The notes under the pieces: model-generated | What the model was told of the DNA's origin: nothing | Database searches by the model: none | The model's input: the letters and a program-made list of their open reading frames with translations, nothing else | In this document: positions 13,312 to 15,005 of the stretch, in pieces | Position numbering within the stretch: the stretch's first letter is position 1 | Layout: every line of letters starts with the position of its first letter | Made by a program: the position numbers and the translations under genes | Assembly (NCBI GenBank): GCA_032119475.1 | Contig: JAUMCA010000104.1 | Span: forward strand, 1-15,005 | Length of the DNA: 15,005 nt | DNA from: F1-60-MAGs149 sp032119475 | Lineage (GTDB): Bacteria > Actinomycetota > Thermoleophilia > Gaiellales > F1-60-MAGs149 | Direction: 5' to 3'

Positions 13312-14535
13312 ATGCTCGACGCCGCCACCCTCCAGCGCGTGCGTCGCGTGCTCGCGGAGCGACCAGGCCGACCGGCGGGCGTCGTCCTCGACGTCGGGTT
13401 CACCAACGGCCTCGCGTCCGCGCGCGCCCTGCGCGAGGCGGGCGCACCGGTCATCGTCGTCGACCATCGGCCGGGGGCGCTCGGCTTCAAGTCGCGCGGC
13501 GTCGCCCAGGTCCTCGCCCCCGATCCCGCCGTCGACGAGGAGGGCTTCATCGCGACGCTCGCCGACCTCGCCGAGGTCGTCGGGCGCGCCGGCGTGCTGT
13601 TCCCGACGCACGACGCGCACCTCGTCGCCGTCTCGAAGCACGCCGACCGCATCACCCCGCTTGCGCTGCCCGGCTCCGGATGGGACGTCATCGGACCGCT
13701 GATGGCGAAGATCCCCCAGCTCGAGCTGGCCGAGCGCGCCGGCGTGCCGATCCCCCGCTCCTTCATGCCGACCACGCGCGCCGAGGCCGAGGCCGCCGCG
13801 GAGCAGGTCCCGTACCCGGCGATCGCCAAGCCCAGCGTCGGCATCGCGTTCAAGCACAGCGAGAAGGTCCAGGTGCTGCAGGCGGATCGGCCGGAGCAGC
13901 TCGTCGACGCCTACGAGCGGATCGCCGTCACCGGCGACCGCGCGATCTTCCAGGAGGTCATCCCGGGCGGGGACGACGCGCTCTGGACGGTGGGCTCCTT
14001 CAGTGACGACGGCGGCGGTGCGATCGGCACGTTCTGCGGCCGCAAGCTCGTCCAGCGGCCGCCGATCTTCGGCACGTGCCGCGTCGGCGAGGCGCGCTGG
14101 GCCGACGAGCCCGTCGCCTACGCGGACGCGCTGCTGCGGGCGAGCGGCTTCGACGGCATCACGCAGATCGAGTTCAAGCGCGACCCGCGCGACGGGTCGT
14201 ACCGGCTGATCGAGATCAACCTGCGCACGTGGCAGTGGCACTCGCTGGCGCGGCGCTGCGGGGTCGACCTCGTCGGCATGTGCTACCGCGCGGCCTGCGG
14301 CGAGCCGGTCGCCCGCGCGATCTCGGGACCGCGCCACGACGGGCGCCGGTGGGTCGCGGCGGTGCCGCACCTGCGCGCCGGCGTCGCCGGGCGCGAGGGC
14401 ATCCGCCAGATCGTGCAGCCCCTCGCCGGGCTCATCGAGGAGCCGGTCTTCAGCCTCCGCGACCCGAAGCCGGGCGCCGTCCAGGTCGCCGGGCTCGTCG
14501 TCGGCCCGGTCAAGCGCCGCCTGCGCGGCCGCTGA
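13312..14535 (+). CDS. ATP-grasp carboxylate-amine ligase-like protein (COG3919 type)
   Basis: This 407-residue protein has an N-terminal Rossmann-like domain (VVLDVGFTNGLASARALREAG, about 24-44) and an ATP-grasp fold. Visible landmarks are AIAKPSVG with the nucleotide-binding K173, FQEVIPGGDDALWTVGSF, CGRKLVQRPP, QIEFKRD (E287, K289), and the metal-binding LIEINLRTWQWHSL (E301, N303). This is the pattern of the predicted ATP-dependent carboligases of COG3919, relatives of D-aspartate ligase; members join a carboxylate to an amine through an acyl phosphate. The substrate is unknown. The in-frame sequence before ATG 13312 overlaps hyuA and is not family-like, and a TACCCT box supports this start. 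It converges on a glycosyltransferase with one base between the stop codons, hinting at a surface-polymer or natural-product locus. Confidence 0.85.
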   Translation: MLDAATLQRVRRVLAERPGRPAGVVLDVGFTNGLASARALREAGAPVIVVDHRPGALGFKSRGVAQVLAPDPAVDEEGFIATLADLAEVVGRAGVLFPTHDAHLVAVSKHADRITPLALPGSGWDVIGPLMAKIPQLELAERAGVPIPRSFMPTTRAEAEAAAEQVPYPAIAKPSVGIAFKHSEKVQVLQADRPEQLVDAYERIAVTGDRAIFQEVIPGGDDALWTVGSFSDDGGGAIGTFCGRKLVQRPPIFGTCRVGEARWADEPVAYADALLRASGFDGITQIEFKRDPRDGSYRLIEINLRTWQWHSLARRCGVDLVGMCYRAACGEPVARAISGPRHDGRRWVAAVPHLRAGVAGREGIRQIVQPLAGLIEEPVFSLRDPKPGAVQVAGLVVGPVKRRLRGR

Positions 14536-14536
14536 T

Positions 14537-15005
14537 TCAGCGGCCCGCGATCGTGCCGCGGATGAGATCCGCGAGCGCCTCCGCCTGCGTCTGGCGCGAG
14601 ATGCGCGACCGCACCGCAGCGGGGAGCGCCGGGGTCGCGAGCGTGCCGGCCCGCCAGGCGTCGACGTAGGCGGCGAGAGCGGCCCGCGTCCCGGTGACGT
14701 CGTCGGGCGCGACCACCGCTGCGTCGACCGCCGCGAGCTCACGCGCCGCCGCGCCGTGCGGCGGGACCAGCGCCAGGACCGGACGGCCGCTGGCCAGGAG
14801 CTCCCAGACCTTGCCGGGGAGGAACTTCGCGCCGTGGCCGTCCCCGTCCTGCATGAACAGGAGCGCGACGTCGGCGTCGGCCTGGACCTGCAGCGCCGCG
14901 GCGTGCGGCACCGGCGGTTCGACGCGCACGACGTCGCCCAGGCCGAGCGCGTCGATGCGCGCGCGGTCCGCGTCGGGCAGGCCGCCGACGAAGCGCAGAC
15001 GCAGG
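14537..15005 (-). CDS. Glycosyltransferase, GT4-like C-terminal domain (runs off right edge)
   Basis: The open frame continues to the window edge, so this is the last 155 codons of a larger gene; the GTG at 14929 is internal, not a start. The sequence follows the nucleotide-sugar-binding half of GT-B glycosyltransferases: LRFVGGLPDADRARIDALGL, VVRVEPPVPHAAAL, ADADVALLF, then KFLPGKVWELLASGRPVLAL with the conserved glutamate region (KVWE). Helical ending to AGR and a TGA at 14539-14537. Such enzymes transfer a sugar from a nucleotide donor in the cytoplasm during polysaccharide or glycolipid synthesis. The donor and acceptor cannot be told from this half. Confidence 0.82.
   Translation of the reverse strand, partial: LRLRFVGGLPDADRARIDALGLGDVVRVEPPVPHAAALQVQADADVALLFMQDGDGHGAKFLPGKVWELLASGRPVLALVPPHGAAARELAAVDAAVVAPDDVTGTRAALAAYVDAWRAGTLATPALPAAVRSRISRQTQAEALADLIRGTIAGR

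Noticed and set aside
14537..14929. Complete 130-residue protein starting at GTG 14929
   Set aside because: The glycosyltransferase sequence continues upstream in frame to the window edge (LRFVGGLPDADR), so the GTG is internal.
1..15005. tRNA, rRNA, riboswitch, insertion sequence, toxin-antitoxin or phage-defence genes
   Set aside because: No cloverleaf, conserved rRNA segment, transposase motif or known defence domain was found by reading both strands.

Overview
The window is very GC-rich DNA (about 70% G+C by eye) from what is probably an actinobacterium. An F420-type luciferase-like oxidoreductase, a DHA2 exporter, an ATP-dependent hydantoinase pair, and many starts that look leaderless all fit a Solirubrobacterales/Thermoleophilia-like member of the Actinomycetota. 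The phylum is an inference, because the window has no marker gene. A run of ten Ns and an adjacent foreign-looking segment suggest a draft or metagenome-assembled genome.

Layout, left to right. (1) The first 40 codons of a sarcosine oxidase beta subunit (soxB) run leftward off the edge, with a clear sigma70-type promoter. (2) About 410 bases of non-coding DNA carry two copies of a perfect palindrome. (3) A rightward two-gene operon encodes a small YgaP-like (DUF2892) membrane protein and an MMPL/RND exporter; their ATGA overlap suggests translational coupling. The promoter overlaps a long inverted repeat, and a strong hairpin closes the operon. (4) Three rightward genes follow: a zinc-dependent medium-chain alcohol dehydrogenase, a secreted protein with a possible Fn3-like end, and a complete copper/topaquinone amine oxidase. 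(5) About 350 bases have no intact gene but may hold a frameshifted leftward relic. (6) A leftward MSMEG_4141-type F420-dependent oxidoreductase is divergent from a rightward 14-TM MFS exporter. (7) The MFS gene converges on a leftward hydantoinase pair (hyuA-hyuB). Both stop codons of the convergent pair lie inside a perfect 39-bp inverted repeat. hyuA is interrupted by the N gap and by 150 bases that encode, on the opposite strand, a piece of an RTX/serralysin-type calcium-binding domain; this is most simply a mis-join. (8) A rightward ATP-grasp ligase (COG3919-like) is divergent from hyuA and converges on a glycosyltransferase that runs off the right edge.

The recurring theme is use of amines and other small nitrogen compounds: sarcosine oxidase, copper amine oxidase, a dehydrogenase that could handle the resulting aldehyde or alcohol, and an N-methylhydantoinase-type pair that could feed sarcosine. 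The link is by proximity and chemistry only; the genes do not form one operon. The ATP-grasp and glycosyltransferase genes look like the edge of a surface-polymer or natural-product locus.

Most striking at the DNA level are two families of palindromic elements (one centred on CCCGGG, one on AAAGGGGYCTGGCCCCTTT) and a consistent TANNNT box 6-8 bases before six start codons that lack a Shine-Dalgarno sequence. I saw no rRNA, tRNA, CRISPR array, insertion sequence or defence system, and no clear evidence of an undescribed multi-gene system.
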